Shown in pieces: positions 49,534-60,561 of a DNA stretch of 64,000 nucleotides; position 1 is the stretch's first letter, and each line of letters begins with the position of its first letter. Made by a program: the position numbers and the translations under genes. The notes below the pieces were generated by a model. It made no database searches. It was not told the origin of the DNA and saw only the letters and a list, made by a program, of their open reading frames with translations. The stretch covers positions 46,504,110-46,568,109 of the forward strand of contig CM067553.1 in the NCBI GenBank assembly GCA_034509755.1, written 5' to 3'. This DNA is from Anisodus tanguticus (taxonomy: Eukaryota; Streptophyta; Magnoliopsida; Solanales; Solanaceae).

Positions 49534-51383
49534 ATGGAAGTAAAGCAGCAAACACCAAGTGTTATAGCAAGACTAATGGGTCTTGACGAGCTTCCAGCTC
49601 AGCCGCCCCTCTCAGTTAAGAAAAGGAAAGTACTCTCAGAGAACTATCTCCAGAAAACGGCTTCTATAGGTTTGCGAGAAAAGAGTTCATTTCAGAAGCA
49701 TCAAGTAGTTAAAGATGTATCTGGAGTTGAGATGCCATATATTTATAGCCATGAAAAGACGAGCCAAGATGCAGCCAAGTCGATGATTCAGAAATATACT
49801 GATTCGAGTTTTACTTCAATAAAGGAGAAGCATTTTCATTTTAAGGACTCCGAAGGTACCAAGCAGTTGCGTGATCTACAGACTTCTAAACCCTATTGCC
49901 ACCCGGTTCACTCAGCTGTCGCTAAGCCAATAAGCAAGATGTCTGCTAGGATTACCACTGAAGAAAATACTTCAAGATCTCTGCAGACAATTGAGATTGG
50001 TACATCTAAAGATGACGTTGGAGAATGTTCTATTCATCATTTGAAGAAAATAAACTTTCAGTTTGATCCAAGCGCAAATATGCCTCATCCGTCTACAAGA
50101 ATTATTGTGGTCAAACCTAGTTCTGGAAAGTATCATAACACGAGAAATCGGTCCTTTTCAAAAAGGTCATCTTTTTCCAACGAATCCAAGAAGCAAATCA
50201 TTGAGAGATCGAAACCGACAAATGATCTTCAAGAAGTTGAAATAGCTCTTACAAGCCAAAGTATTGGAGAAATGCTTGCTACTGATGACTTAGAAACGAG
50301 GCCTCGATTTTTGGACTCCAAGCGTGACAAATATAGTTTTTGCAGTTCATTCAGCGTGAACACTGAGATCCCAGGCTTGTGCAATTCGCCAATTCCAAAC
50401 CATTCTGCTGGTTCTAGGATAGTCTCTGGAAGTCCTGAAGGTACGATCGGCCATAAAGCTTCTCTAAATGGCTGGTATCTGAGGCAAAAAGTAGCTGTTA
50501 CTGAGAAACATTCCAAGTCTATGAACCAAAAGCTGAAAGATGATATGGAATATAGAGACTTGAGTTCGAAGGAAACCGATCAGCATAGTCCAAATTCAGT
50601 TCTGGAGCCACGTTTCCAGGAAGAGAAATCATGTACCTCCGAATTACGCGACTTATGTAGTAAGTAAACACAAACCTCTGTTAAGTATTTTTTCAACAGC
50701 TTTCATTCAATCTCATTTTTACTCTTCTGAACTTGTTAGGTGTAGCAGTGCAACTTCACTTTCTTGAGACCAGCTCCGAGGAAACATATTCGGAAGGATC
50801 TGAAATGGGTGTCTCAAGTGATGGTCACTCCGAGAGAGGGTCCCACGATGTCCTTCAAGATAGTGAAAACATATTGAAAGACTTCAAAACTGCAGAAGGC
50901 AGGGATTTCTCCTACCTGGTTGATGTTTTAGATGAGGCTGGTTTGCATGGCATGAACCTCGGAGTGTGTTTCGAGAAATGGAATTCTTCGGAATATCATT
51001 TGAGTCCCTCGGTGTTCGACTTGTTAGAGAAGAAATACGGGAAGCAAACATCTTGGCTAAAATCAGAGAGGAAACTTCTGTTTGACCACATAAATGCAGT
51101 GCTAAGTGAGATTTCACATTCATTTCTGGATATCTACGTAATGGAAAAATCCTTAAAGAGAAGGTGCTGTTCTACAATGAGGAGAATTGATTTTGAAGAA
51201 GAGCTGTGGAGGATGCTGGTTAGTCAGGAAAATGAAGTGCACAAAGACTTGTCTGGGAAGGCAATTGGAAATGAAACCAAATGGTTGCAGTTCGACGAGG
51301 AAATTGGTAGCATATGCAGAGAAATAGAGAAATATTTGTTCGATGAGCTAGCCGCAGAATTAGCTTGCGTTGAGAGCATATAA
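49534..51383 (+). CDS. TRM/LONGIFOLIA-like DUF4378 protein
   Basis: Coding exons are 49534-50659 and 50740-51383. The 80-base intron is GTAAGT...TTAG, with phase 1 on both sides, giving 589 residues from this ATG. Residues 9-20 (SVIARLMGLDEL) are the family's N-terminal 'ARLMGL' motif. The middle is Ser/Lys-rich and disordered-looking. From about residue 430, FSYLVDVLDEAGL ... SPSVFDLLEKKYG ... RKLLFDHINAVLSEI ... WLQFDEEIGSICREIEKYLF form the DUF4378 domain. Relatives in the TRM family recruit TON1/TTP phosphatase complexes to cortical microtubules; that role is inferred here. Bases before the ATG stay open back to about 49501 (RLVKELLKQ), so translation may start in an earlier exon I could not find. 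Confidence 0.85.
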
Positions 51384-51903
51384 AACGGAATTTTTTACCC
51401 CTGAAGTTTTCCCACTATTTCCCTCCTCAAGTTATTAGGGGATAGATATAGTGTTTTCCAACAACAGTTTTGTCTGAAAGTATAGGATGTTATGTAAAAA
51501 ATTTGAAAGATGTGCCACTATTTATTCTTATATTCATTCGAACACGGTATGCAATTCTTGAAGGATTATTTTTTCTGTAGAAAGATTTGGTGTAAACAAC
51601 TAAATATTAATACTATTGGTATATTTCTGAAGGCAGAGAGCCAGAAATTTAAAAGAGGTTATCACTGAGCAGGAGTTGTACTATTAATTCTTCTTTGAAT
51701 TTACTATTAGTGCAACTTTTTTTAAAAAAACTAATCTTTTTGAATATGTAACATCCAGAAGGAATGCTACAGCCTACAAGCTACTTTGCCTTGTGACAGC
51801 TTTTCCTTTTGCTGCTGTATTGGTGTAAAAAGTTTCCAGGTACAAGATTTCGGAAGTTCTTTCCTTTAATTAGATATCTCTTTGTATATGCAATTAGTGT
51901 TTC

Positions 51904-52292
51904 CAGTGTTATCAAAGACGCGCTTAAAGCACGCTTAAGCCCTTAAGTGAGGCACAAAACATGTTGAGCGCTTCGCCTCACCTCATGGGCACTTCAGTGT
52001 CGTCATCAAGGCTATAAGGCACATTTTTCCTTGCCAATGAGCGTAATCTTGAAGAGGCGACACTAAATAACTGATATTTCACTTATCTTAAATTCTTTTC
52101 AATTTTTTTTGTTCATATATTTGTTTTTTTAATTATAAATATTAGTTTTGGACTACACATACATGTTTTATATTTATATTTTTTCCCCGTCTGTGCCTTT
52201 CTTCATTAAAGCCCACGTTTTATTTAAGCTTTGCGCTTAAGGTCCCAATAGACGTTAGAGCTTTTTTGTGCTTTTCGCCTTTGGTAATATTG
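51904..52292. mobile_element. hAT-type non-autonomous element (389 bp)
   Basis: Ends are CAGTGTTATCAAAGACGCG and, inverted, CAATATTACCAAAGGCG. It is flanked by a perfect 8-base duplication AGTGTTTC at 51896-51903 and 52293-52300. The sub-terminal GCGCTTAAGCG-type sequence is typical of this group. It has no transposase. It shares its terminal motif and duplication size with the element at 29494-30312. Confidence 0.88.
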
Positions 52293-52300
52293 AGTGTTTC

Positions 52301-54095
52301 ATAATGTGTGATGGCAACATGAAACTCCAAATTGGATACACCTTTTTGGACTGTGTTAAAGAGCTCTGATATAGATCATAATATCACCAACACATATAGG
52401 GGTATCAAGCTGATGAGTCACACTATGAAGGTTTGGGAAAGGGTCGTGGAGATGAGGGTGAGGAGAGACGTGTCTATTTCCGAGAACCAGTTTGGATTCA
52501 TGCTGGGGCGTTCGACTACTGAAGCCATTCATCTTATTAGGAGGTTGGTGGAGCAGTATAGGGAGAGAAAGAAAGATTTACATATGGTTTTCATCGACCT
52601 CGAGAAAGGATACGATAAAGTACCTAGGGAGGTTCTATGGAGATGTTTGGAGGTTAGAGGTGTACCTGTGGCGTACACTAGGGCGATCAAGGATATGTAT
52701 GCTGGAGCCAAGACTAGGGTATGGTCAGTAGGAGGAGACTCGGAGCACTTTCCAATGACGATGGAGCTGCATCAGGGATCAGCTCTTAGCCCATTCCTAT
52801 TTGTCTTTGGTGATGGACGGACTGACGCGACAAATCCAAGGGGAGGTACCATGGTGTATGTTATTTGCAGACGACATAGTCCTGATTGATGAGACTCGCT
52901 GCGGAGTGAACGATAAGCTGGAGGTTTGGAGATATACTCTGGAGTCTAAAGGGTTCAGGTTGAGTAGGATTAAGACAATATTTGGAGTACAAGTTCAGCA
53001 ACGGGAGAGACCTTGAGACAGGCGTGGAGGTGAGGCTTGGTACTTAGGTCATTCCAAAGAAAGGAAGCTTCAAGTACCTAGGGTCTATTATCCAAGGGAA
53101 TGGAGAGATTGATGACGATGTCACACATCGTATTGGGGCAGGGTGGATGAAATGGTGGCTCGCATCTGGAGTCTTGTGCGACAAAAATGTGCCACAAAAA
53201 TGTGCCACAAAAACTTAAGGGCAAGTTCTATAGGGTGGTAGTTAGACCGACTATGTTGTATGGGGCGGAGTGTTGGCCAGTCAAGACTTCGCACATACAA
53301 AAAATGAGAGTTGCGGAGATGAGGATGTTGAGATGGACGTGTGGGCATACAAGGAGAGATATGATTAGAAATGATGATATCCGGGATAAAGTGGGAGTGG
53401 CCTCGGTGGAGGATAAGATGCGGGAAGCGAGGTTGAGATGGTTCGGGCATGTGCAGAGGAGAGACACGGATGCCCCAGTGCGGAGGTGTGAGAGGTTGAC
53501 TATGGACGGGTTCAAGAGGGGTAGAGGTAGGCCGAATAAGTATTGGGAGAGGTGATTAGACAGGATATGGCGCAGGTGCAACTTACTGAGGACATGACCT
53601 TAGATAGGGGGTTGTGGAGGACACGGATTAGGGTAGAAGGGTAGTAGGTAGTCGAGCGTAGTCCTAGTTACGCTTACAAAATGATAGTGTAGTATTATTA
53701 CTGTAGGCTCGATTAGCCTATCACACTTATAGGCGCATTAGTGTTTTATAGTCCCCTGTAGTTTGAATCATGCTATTATGTATTCTTTAGTGTAATTTGT
53801 TTATCTTATTTAGTTGTGTTAACTACTGCTTCTTAGAATGCACTACCATGGCGTATTGAATTTTATTATCGGTATGTTCATAATGCTTTAATTTCTCGTC
53901 TGAGTCGGACCTTTTCTCTTGCTTTGCTTTACTTTGCTTTACCTGCTTTGCCTGTGATTATGCGTTGTCTTGAGCCGAGGGTCTCCCGGAAACAACCGCT
54001 CCACCTATCAAGGTGGAGGTAAGGTCTGTGTACACTCTACCCTCCCCAGACCTCACGTTGTGGGATTTCACTGGGTATGTTGTTGTTGTTGTTGT
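52301..54095 (+). mobile_element. RTE-clade LINE, 5'-truncated, inactive
   Basis: Reverse transcriptase is readable from about 52335 in shifting frames: NTYRGIKLMSHTMKVWERVV, ISENQFGFMLGRSTTEAIHL, HMVFIDLEKGYDKVPREVLW, LHQGSALSPFLF, then LFADDIVLIDETR near 52861 (catalytic FADD), and the C-terminal part VRPTMLYGAECWPVK and MREARLRWFGHVQRRDTDAP up to 53555. Frameshifts near 52800, 52990 and 53160 kill it, and the endonuclease half is missing. The 3' end (53971-54095) is the GAGCCGAGGG...(TTG)n block shared with TS SINEs. It starts within bases of the hAT duplication. Confidence 0.88.
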
Positions 54096-54193
54096 ATATA
54101 ACCACTCAATTACATGCTTCAATATAAGAAATACAAAGATTCAGATATACAGAAAACATATTGAAATAACCCCTTATCTAGAAGACATGTTGT

Positions 54194-55338
54194 TTAAGGG
54201 GTGATATAGACGGTAAAGTGGGTAATTGTCTCCACTCCATCAGTTGTATGTTGGTCCACGTGAGGAAGAGTTTCAATGGTGGAAAATCCTTGAGAATTCT
54301 CATATTTTCCAGTCCCTCCAATGATGGCAATGTGAGAAATTAGTGTGGCTGTCCTGTGAATTCCGAAGAAACTAATAGAATCATCCACTTCGTGATTATG
54401 TTCTCCACCATGGAAAAGTGCTGTCAAGGCTAAAGTGTGGCTGGTTCCATCCGAAGAACTAGTCAGGTAAAATCCTTGTGTCTTTCCGAGAACAGCTGAT
54501 CCTAGTTCGTGCCCCTCGGTTATTTCATTGTCAACGACATTAATAGAGCCAAACATGAGCTGCTGAAGCGATAAGCCAACGGGAAGCCGACCGGCTGTAA
54601 CAAAAGGTTGATTGTTACCACCATTGACTATGTTGTTGTTTCCGGTGTTTTGCAGGACAGTGTTAGCTTGTTGCTGACCATTAAGGCCTGCAAGAAACGG
54701 ATAATTGTTGTTGTTAACGACGTTGTTAATGGTGTTCAAAGGAACTCTACCATTGATCGGAAAGATTTGATTGTTAGCCATGGAGAAAGGAAGATTGTTG
54801 GCATCGGAAGTGGCTACAATTCCAGTGACCACTCTTCCTGAAGGATGCGAACCACCAAGGATGTCATGCATGAAAAAGGAGAATGTTGGGTGCTCAAGGA
54901 TAGGATTTTCTACTGTGGCACCCTGGTAGCAGCTGCTGCGGCCCCATCTGGTGCTGCATTGGCGACGGGGGCTGCTCCAGTATCCGTTAGGTCAGTAGGA
55001 GGAGCCACTGACCCAGCAGGGGCGATAACGGGGGCTGAATCCGGTTCAGGTTCAGCTGGTAAATCTGCTGGAGGAGCCACTGTGTCTGCAGGGACGGAAG
55101 GATCAGCTGCTGGTGCTACGTCAGAATCAGGAGCGGTGACAGTAGCTGGTGGCAATGTGGCAACTGGGGCAACCACAGGAGCCACAACAGGCTCATCTGT
55201 TTCTGATGACGCGTCCGCCACTTGGCTCACTTCATCAAGGAGTCTCGCTTAGCTGGCACAGCCAAAGGTGAGGGCTAGCAACAAAATGCAGAATGTGACT
55301 TGGAGTGTTTTTGAGGTGAGTTGGGAAACTTTCGCCAT
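54194..55338 (-). pseudogene. Dirigent-domain gene (ESB1-like), two disabling lesions
   Basis: From ATG at 55338 the product has a signal peptide (LQVTFCILLLALTFGCAS), then TAA at 55251-55249, exactly at the expected cleavage region. The frame continues as ARLLDEVSQVADASSETDEP and an Ala/Pro-rich segment to about 54920, where the frame shifts by one. It then reads GATVENPILEHPTFSFFMHD, LGGSHPSGRVVTGIVA, an Asn-rich linker and the dirigent core (LQQLMFGSINVVDNEITEGH; IGGTGKYENSQGF) ending TVYITP at 54194. The layout matches long ESB1/DIR10-type dirigent proteins, which direct lignin in Casparian strips. Such genes are normally a single exon. A good TATATATA lies at about 55415-55425. Either a recent pseudogene or sequencing errors. 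Confidence 0.85.
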
Positions 55339-55599
55339 CTTTTCTTGCGATTAGAAGAAACAAATGAAGTTGAGTAGATGCTTGATTGATGAGGAAAGAT
55401 TGGAGGCTCAATGGGTATATATAGTTTGATTACATCCTAAAAAAAAGTGGAGCTGATAAGGTGGATTTGGTAAGGAGTGATAAGATACCCTTATAGTTAC
55501 TATTTTGTTGCAGAACACCAAATCCAAAACGGACTCAGGTTTGGTTGAACCAACTCTGAAAGCTTTTTGCTGCTTATCTAGACAGTTATAGTACATTAA

Positions 55600-56684
55600 C
55601 ATCTTAAACTAATGAAAGTATTTTATATCAATGAAAAAATTTATTTACATATCAAGGATAAACCTACTTCATGTTCCATGTACTCGAGACTTTACCGAAG
55701 CGTATTTGATCTCTTCTATACATCTGCAGGCAGAGTTGCCTTTTCCTGCCTTTCCCAGCTTAAGAAAAAAAGAGATATAATTGCAAGCAGCAGAATGAAA
55801 TTTAAGCTTCCTTCTGTAGTAGTCGATAAAAGATTGAAATTTAGCGTTAAATCCTGTTGAATGCAGCAGAGGGACTACAAAGACCATGTTGCTGTCAAAG
55901 ATAGCTTTCTTATAAACAAAACTTGTGTTGCTGTGTCATCCTCACATTTTCGCAAGGACTTTAGCTCTTCCAATACTTGCAGGTAAAGTAAATTTTGTGT
56001 CATTCGATTGGAGTATCGGGTCAAATGGAACAAAATGGATGAGGATTCATATAACAGTCCCGACTGTCTTGGGACTGAAGCATAGTAGTAGGTGTTCTAT
56101 CTTTCAATTCCTTCATCCCATGAATAGCACTTCTTCAAGAATCCTCAATTAGTTATTATGCATTCATCCAGCGGCATTATATGATTTTTCTTTTCTCAAA
56201 TGAAAAGGGTCTGTAGCTTATTCCACTCTACTTAAATCATGAAAATGTAGTCTGTCAATTTAACAATACTATGTCTCCCCTTACACTATTCCCTTCGAAT
56301 CTGACCAGAGAAAGTAGTTTCATTATGAGCAGTTTTGTCAATGCATGACTTCAATTGAAGTTAAATATGCACTATACTTTGTTTGATTTGCTTATCAAGT
56401 AAAATATCTGTAATCAGAAAAATTATCTGCGAATTCCATACAATTTTGAAACCACTGATGATCAGTGTAACTTTTAACATACTTTGAGAAACATCATGGT
56501 GACAGTAATAGCAGTTTAGGTAACTTCTTCCTTTCTATTGACAGAAAATGTTCCACAAAAAAATGTGCAATATAAATAATAGGAGAAATCTTCATCCTTA
56601 AATAAATCTTGAACAATCAAGAATTACAATAGAGAAAGTAATTGCTAATTACAGCTCAATGATTACTCTAGCAAGTTACTAACT
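55600..56684. other. Region between the two dirigent genes
   Basis: No gene seen. The sequence is AT-rich with a weak repeat-like patch at 56020-56150 (CGGGTCAAATGGAACAAAAT). It includes the promoter side of the broken gene and the 3' flank of the intact one. Confidence 0.4.
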
Positions 56685-57401
56685 TTAACCAAGATAAACG
56701 TTGAATGAAAGAATCTTGTATGCTCCTTCACTTTTATTGGAGGTTTCATTGACAATCTTGACAGTAGCATATCCATTTGCATCATGATATTTTCCGGTAC
56801 CACCAATGACTGCTATATGTGATTCAAAAACATCTCCCCTATGCACACCGAAAAACCTTAAACTATCCTCGTAGTCATTACTAAGAAAACTAGTAGTCAT
56901 CGCCATCATATGACTACTGCCGTTTTCTGAACTAGCCACATACATTCCTTGAGCTTTTCCCATCAAAGATGAACCGTAAATGGAACCTTCGTATATGTCC
57001 TCATCGATTGTTGTCACTGTCCCTAGCTCTAATTCTTGAAGTGTGGCTATAGCTGGGAATGTCATGCTGATTCCTTCCAAATCAAGCGTGTGAGTACGCA
57101 ATCCGTTTGGATTTGTGTCGGTCAAGGGAATGCCTCCTACCGGAGGGAAAAAGCCTAATGGTTTCGAGAAGGGAAGTTGATGACTATTTACTCTTGTTGA
57201 TGCAGGCTTCGATGAAGGGTGTTTTTGGCCAAGAACATTTAGCATGTAAAACGACGTTTCATGGCGTGCATGATGATGATGATGATGGTTCGCCGGAGAA
57301 GGATTGTTATTCAGAGTTCTAGCTGAAAATGATTGATTGGTCAGTGTCAAGAAGAAGAACAAGAACCAAGAAATGGCAAGTTTAGAAGGGGACTTTAGCA
57401 T
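56685..57401 (-). CDS. Dirigent-domain protein
   Basis: Single exon, 238 residues. Residues 1-27 are a secretion signal (LAISWFLFFFLTLTNQSFSA). A His run (HHHHHH near residue 40) and a Pro-rich stretch (SKPLGFFPPVGGIP) follow. The dirigent beta-barrel runs from about residue 115 to the end: LQELELGTVTTIDEDIYEGS, MGKAQGMYVASSENGSS, RFFGVHRGDVFESHIAVIGG then TGKYHDANGYATVKI, ending SFNVYLG. Dirigent proteins act in the cell wall, steering phenoxy-radical coupling in lignan/lignin formation; the substrate cannot be read from sequence. It shares its strand with the broken dirigent gene at 54194-55338 and lies 1.3 kb away. Their domain layouts differ (no long Ala/Pro segment here), so they are not a recent tandem pair. 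Confidence 0.88.
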   Translation of the reverse strand: MLKSPSKLAISWFLFFFLTLTNQSFSARTLNNNPSPANHHHHHHARHETSFYMLNVLGQKHPSSKPASTRVNSHQLPFSKPLGFFPPVGGIPLTDTNPNGLRTHTLDLEGISMTFPAIATLQELELGTVTTIDEDIYEGSIYGSSLMGKAQGMYVASSENGSSHMMAMTTSFLSNDYEDSLRFFGVHRGDVFESHIAVIGGTGKYHDANGYATVKIVNETSNKSEGAYKILSFNVYLG

Positions 57402-58505
57402 ATTTGATTGCTTGTAGAAGAGTTAATTTTTTTCTCTTTTCTATAGGTTCATTGAGAACTAAGTTAAAAGGGGGAAATCTCCAATAATACTTTTTTTTTC
57501 AAGTGGAGTAGTTAATATATTAATGAAGTGGTTAACTTTTTTTGTGGGGTTTTATCCTCTCTGGGACTTGCTAACTAGTCCAATATTGTAGTAGTTATGT
57601 TAGTTGATGTTTAAGGTCTTAAGGTCCATTATCTCCTATCAAGAAAGTATGAAGAAAAGAAATATAAAATTAGATAACTATTTGATCTCTTTGAATTTAG
57701 GATTTTTGGTCTAGAACACAAAGGGGTTGTTTGGTTTGGGTTGTTGGAGATATGATCTTTACATAAAAATCAGTATAAGTTTATATACTCTCCTGTCCAG
57801 TTTACTTGTCACAGTTATTGAAAATAATTGGTCTAAAATATGTCATTTTAGAAATGAAAAAGGATAAACATGTACTTAACGTATTAGAAATGACTCAAAA
57901 AATTTCTGCCCTTCTTCAACCTATTGAATCAAATTTTTTCCTAATGTTATTTTCAAGCATAAAATTGTCACTCTATTAACAACACAATTATATAATAATT
58001 AACTAAATTTTAATTAAACACGTAACCTTTATTTTATTAGTCCAAATAACATTTTGATCAGACCCATTCATAACTCGATCCAACACAAAATCAGTTTTAA
58101 ATTAACACAATTAAGTAATAAAATTATATTTCACCTCCTGTTTTTAATTAATTTATGTACCAACAGCTTTAAGAACTTATCTCACGTAGGAACATAAAGA
58201 TTTGCATCAAGAATATAAAAGTGAATCTCATGTAGCTCTTGTATTATGCACATTGCATTGACTTTCCATTTAATAATCGATATCACATTGGAATCCCGAC
58301 TTATTCGGATTCGCGCTTTGTAAGATCTATCAAAAGGAAAAAAACTTCCTGCCAAAAGATTTCTATACCCATAGCTCGAACGTGAAATCTCTAATTAAGA
58401 ATAGAGAAATCTAGGAAAAACCATTGTGGACTTGCAATCTGACACATCAATGTAGTAAGCATATATCTTTCCTATGGCTAGACAAAATGGCTTTAAGGGT
58501 CATTT
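57402..58505. other. Upstream flank of the dirigent gene, no gene seen
   Basis: AT-rich. 57790-57880 starts ACTCTCCTGTCCAGTTTACT, a Stowaway-like left end without a clear partner. Confidence 0.4.
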
Positions 58506-58725
58506 GATAGGAAGGATAAGTTATACCATATAAATGAAATTAAGTGGGATAGAATGTGATAACTTATTCCACCATCTATATGGATAACTTATTTCACCTT
58601 ATATTACATATAGATGGGATTAGTTGAAATACCAAAAGAGTTATCCAACCAACCAAACACAGGATAATTCCAATCTCAGACTAATAATCTCATCCCATCT
58701 TATCCCTCCTATCAAACGACCCCTA
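58506..58725. mobile_element. MITE with GGGGTCGTTTGATAGG-type ends
   Basis: The left end is AGGGTCATTTGATAGGAAGG then ATAAG, and the right end is TTATCCCTCCTATCAAACGA then CCCCT, an inverted repeat of about 25 bases with few mismatches. It is the same family as 4263-4481. Confidence 0.75.
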
Positions 58726-58919
58726 AAACATTTAAGTAAATACATACATCTACGATGTATTTAATCAATTTCAGAATTTCTGAAAAAAAAAACTTGAATA
58801 AACTCTTGTCACAGGAATATCTCGTTACAATCATTGCTTGACTCAAATTATACATGAAAACATTTCAAAAAGAACTACTTATACGTAAAATAGTTACTAG
58901 AACAAAGATTTTTTTCCCC

Positions 58920-59605
58920 ACGGATTGCCCTTCCTATGGACTGATCTTTAATTTTTGCCTCTTAAATTACTATTTTTTAATTTTTACCTTTACTTCTCAT
59001 TTAATGAAAAGTTATGGACCAAAGTATTCTTTATTTGCTAATCTACTAAATTTGAGATTCTGGGTTCAAATCCCAGCAGAATAAAAGAAAAAAATTACAA
59101 GGCAAGGTTTTCATAGAAACTATGCCTATTCGGTCAAAGTTGCATAGAAAGTATGCCTTAAGGGGTATAATTTCTATGTAACTATCCTGACAAGACATAA
59201 TCTTAATTTTCAACGTAACTTGGCCTTCAGGCATAGTTACATAGAAACTACACCCCTTAAGGCATAGTTTCTACACAACTTTGGCCGCATAGACATAATT
59301 TCTATGTAACTATCCTGACAAGGCATAATCTTAATTTTCAACGTAACTTGGCCTTCAGGCATAGTTACATAGAAACTACACCCCTTAAGGTATAGTTTCT
59401 ATACAACTTTGGCTACATAGACATAATTTCTATGAAATCTTACCTTGCGATTTTTTTTCCTTTTGACTCTGCTAGGATTCGAACCCACAAACTCATATAT
59501 ATTTTCGGTCATTTTTTTAGACGAAGGACAAAAATTAAAGACCACCAATTTGAGGAGAAAAAGTTAAAGACCACCCTAAAGGACAATTGTGCGAATTGCC
59601 GGAAC
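58920..59605. mobile_element. Long inverted-repeat (foldback-like) element with tRNA-like arms
   Basis: The outer arms are related as inverted copies (GGATTGCCCTTCCTATGGAC, left; GCGAATTGCCGG with TAGGGTGGTC in inverted form, right). Inside, GGGTTCAAATCCCAGCAGA at 59063-59081 and its inverted counterpart TCTGCTAGGATTCGAACCC at 59466-59484 look like tRNA T-arm/acceptor sequence. The core (59168-59424) is a 128-base unit repeated twice with inner inverted motifs (AGGCATAGTTACATAGAAAC / TTTCTATGTAACTATCC). No coding frame. Confidence 0.6.
59168..59424. repeat. 128-bp tandem repeat, two copies
   Basis: TAATTTCTATGTAACTATCC begins at 59168 and 59296, and the truncated next start is at 59424. The copies differ by only a few bases. 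The unit contains ACACCCCTTAAGG and the inverted motif pair noted for the enclosing element. Confidence 0.85.
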
Positions 59606-60324
59606 AAAGACTCACCCACCAAGATGATGAAATGGTTCAAAAGCTGTCAAAATAGGCTTTTCTGTGAGGCCGGCTCAATCCAACTCGTTACTTGAGTAGG
59701 GATGGACTAAGGATTGGTATTTAAGCCCAGCGCCATTTTGGCATGCTGGCCTCAAGAGCTGGGGTTAGCCCGTTTTGACTCCTCTATTCAAGCGAATCCA
59801 CCTCATGGTATGGTACGGTAGATTACCATATTGAAATCAAAATTTGATACGGCGATTTCGATATTATAGTATTTGGTATTGTATTCAGTATTTATTAAAA
59901 ATAAATATCAAAATATCATACCGATGTATATAGTTATATATACAATTTATATATATTATTATAATACTAACAAATATATAAATTAGTATTCATACAAAAT
60001 TAATTGTTTAGACTTTGGAATTTTTGTACTTTCTTTTGAATATTTTTTATATGTGTAAAGGTGTTAGTATGATATAATTGATTAAAACTCCTATCTCCGT
60101 ACCGAAGTATCTTAATTGAAATGTCATTTTAATGTAATTGATTAATAAAGAAAATTGTTTGTATTTTCTTTTGAATATTTTTACATGCGTAAGGTGTTAG
60201 TATGATATAATGAGACATTTTTTGAATAGCCAAAGTCATAATTCTCTATTACAAGAATATAGGTAAGTTGAAGTTAAAGTGGAACAAATTATGATTATCT
60301 TCGTCCCCTTGAATATTATTTGGG

Positions 60325-60561
60325 TCATATACATCCACTTTCATTATTCAATGAAGAATCATCATAGTCATCTTCAATATCCGCTTCGTACTCACTCTCT
60401 GTACTATCATCAATTCCATTCACTTTCTCTTCAATATCAATTTCTTGATGTACACTATAAGACGAGCTAGAACTAGACTCACATTTTCTTCTACTTCTTT
60501 CTTCTTCATTAGAACTAGAACTAGAAGAGGAGTCTACATGATTTTCTCCCACAACATTCAC
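60325..60561 (-). CDS. Hypothetical acidic Ser-rich frame
   Basis: A 78-codon open frame with Ser runs (DSSSSSSSNEEE) and acidic stretches (YEADIEDDYDD). I do not recognise it. It lies among repeats; it could be the tail of an eroded transposon protein or a chance frame. Confidence 0.2.
   Translation of the reverse strand: MNVVGENHVDSSSSSSSNEEERSRRKCESSSSSSYSVHQEIDIEEKVNGIDDSTESEYEADIEDDYDDSSLNNESGCI

Noticed and set aside
54608..55252. Long open frames on the plus strand opposite the dirigent pseudogene
   Set aside because: They mirror the Ala/Pro-rich and Asn-rich coding sequence of the minus strand and carry no domain of their own.
59050..59090. Possible tRNA gene end (GGTTCAAATCCCAGCAGA)
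   Set aside because: No D-arm, anticodon arm or box A lies upstream at tRNA spacing, and an inverted copy occurs at 59466, so it belongs to a repeat.
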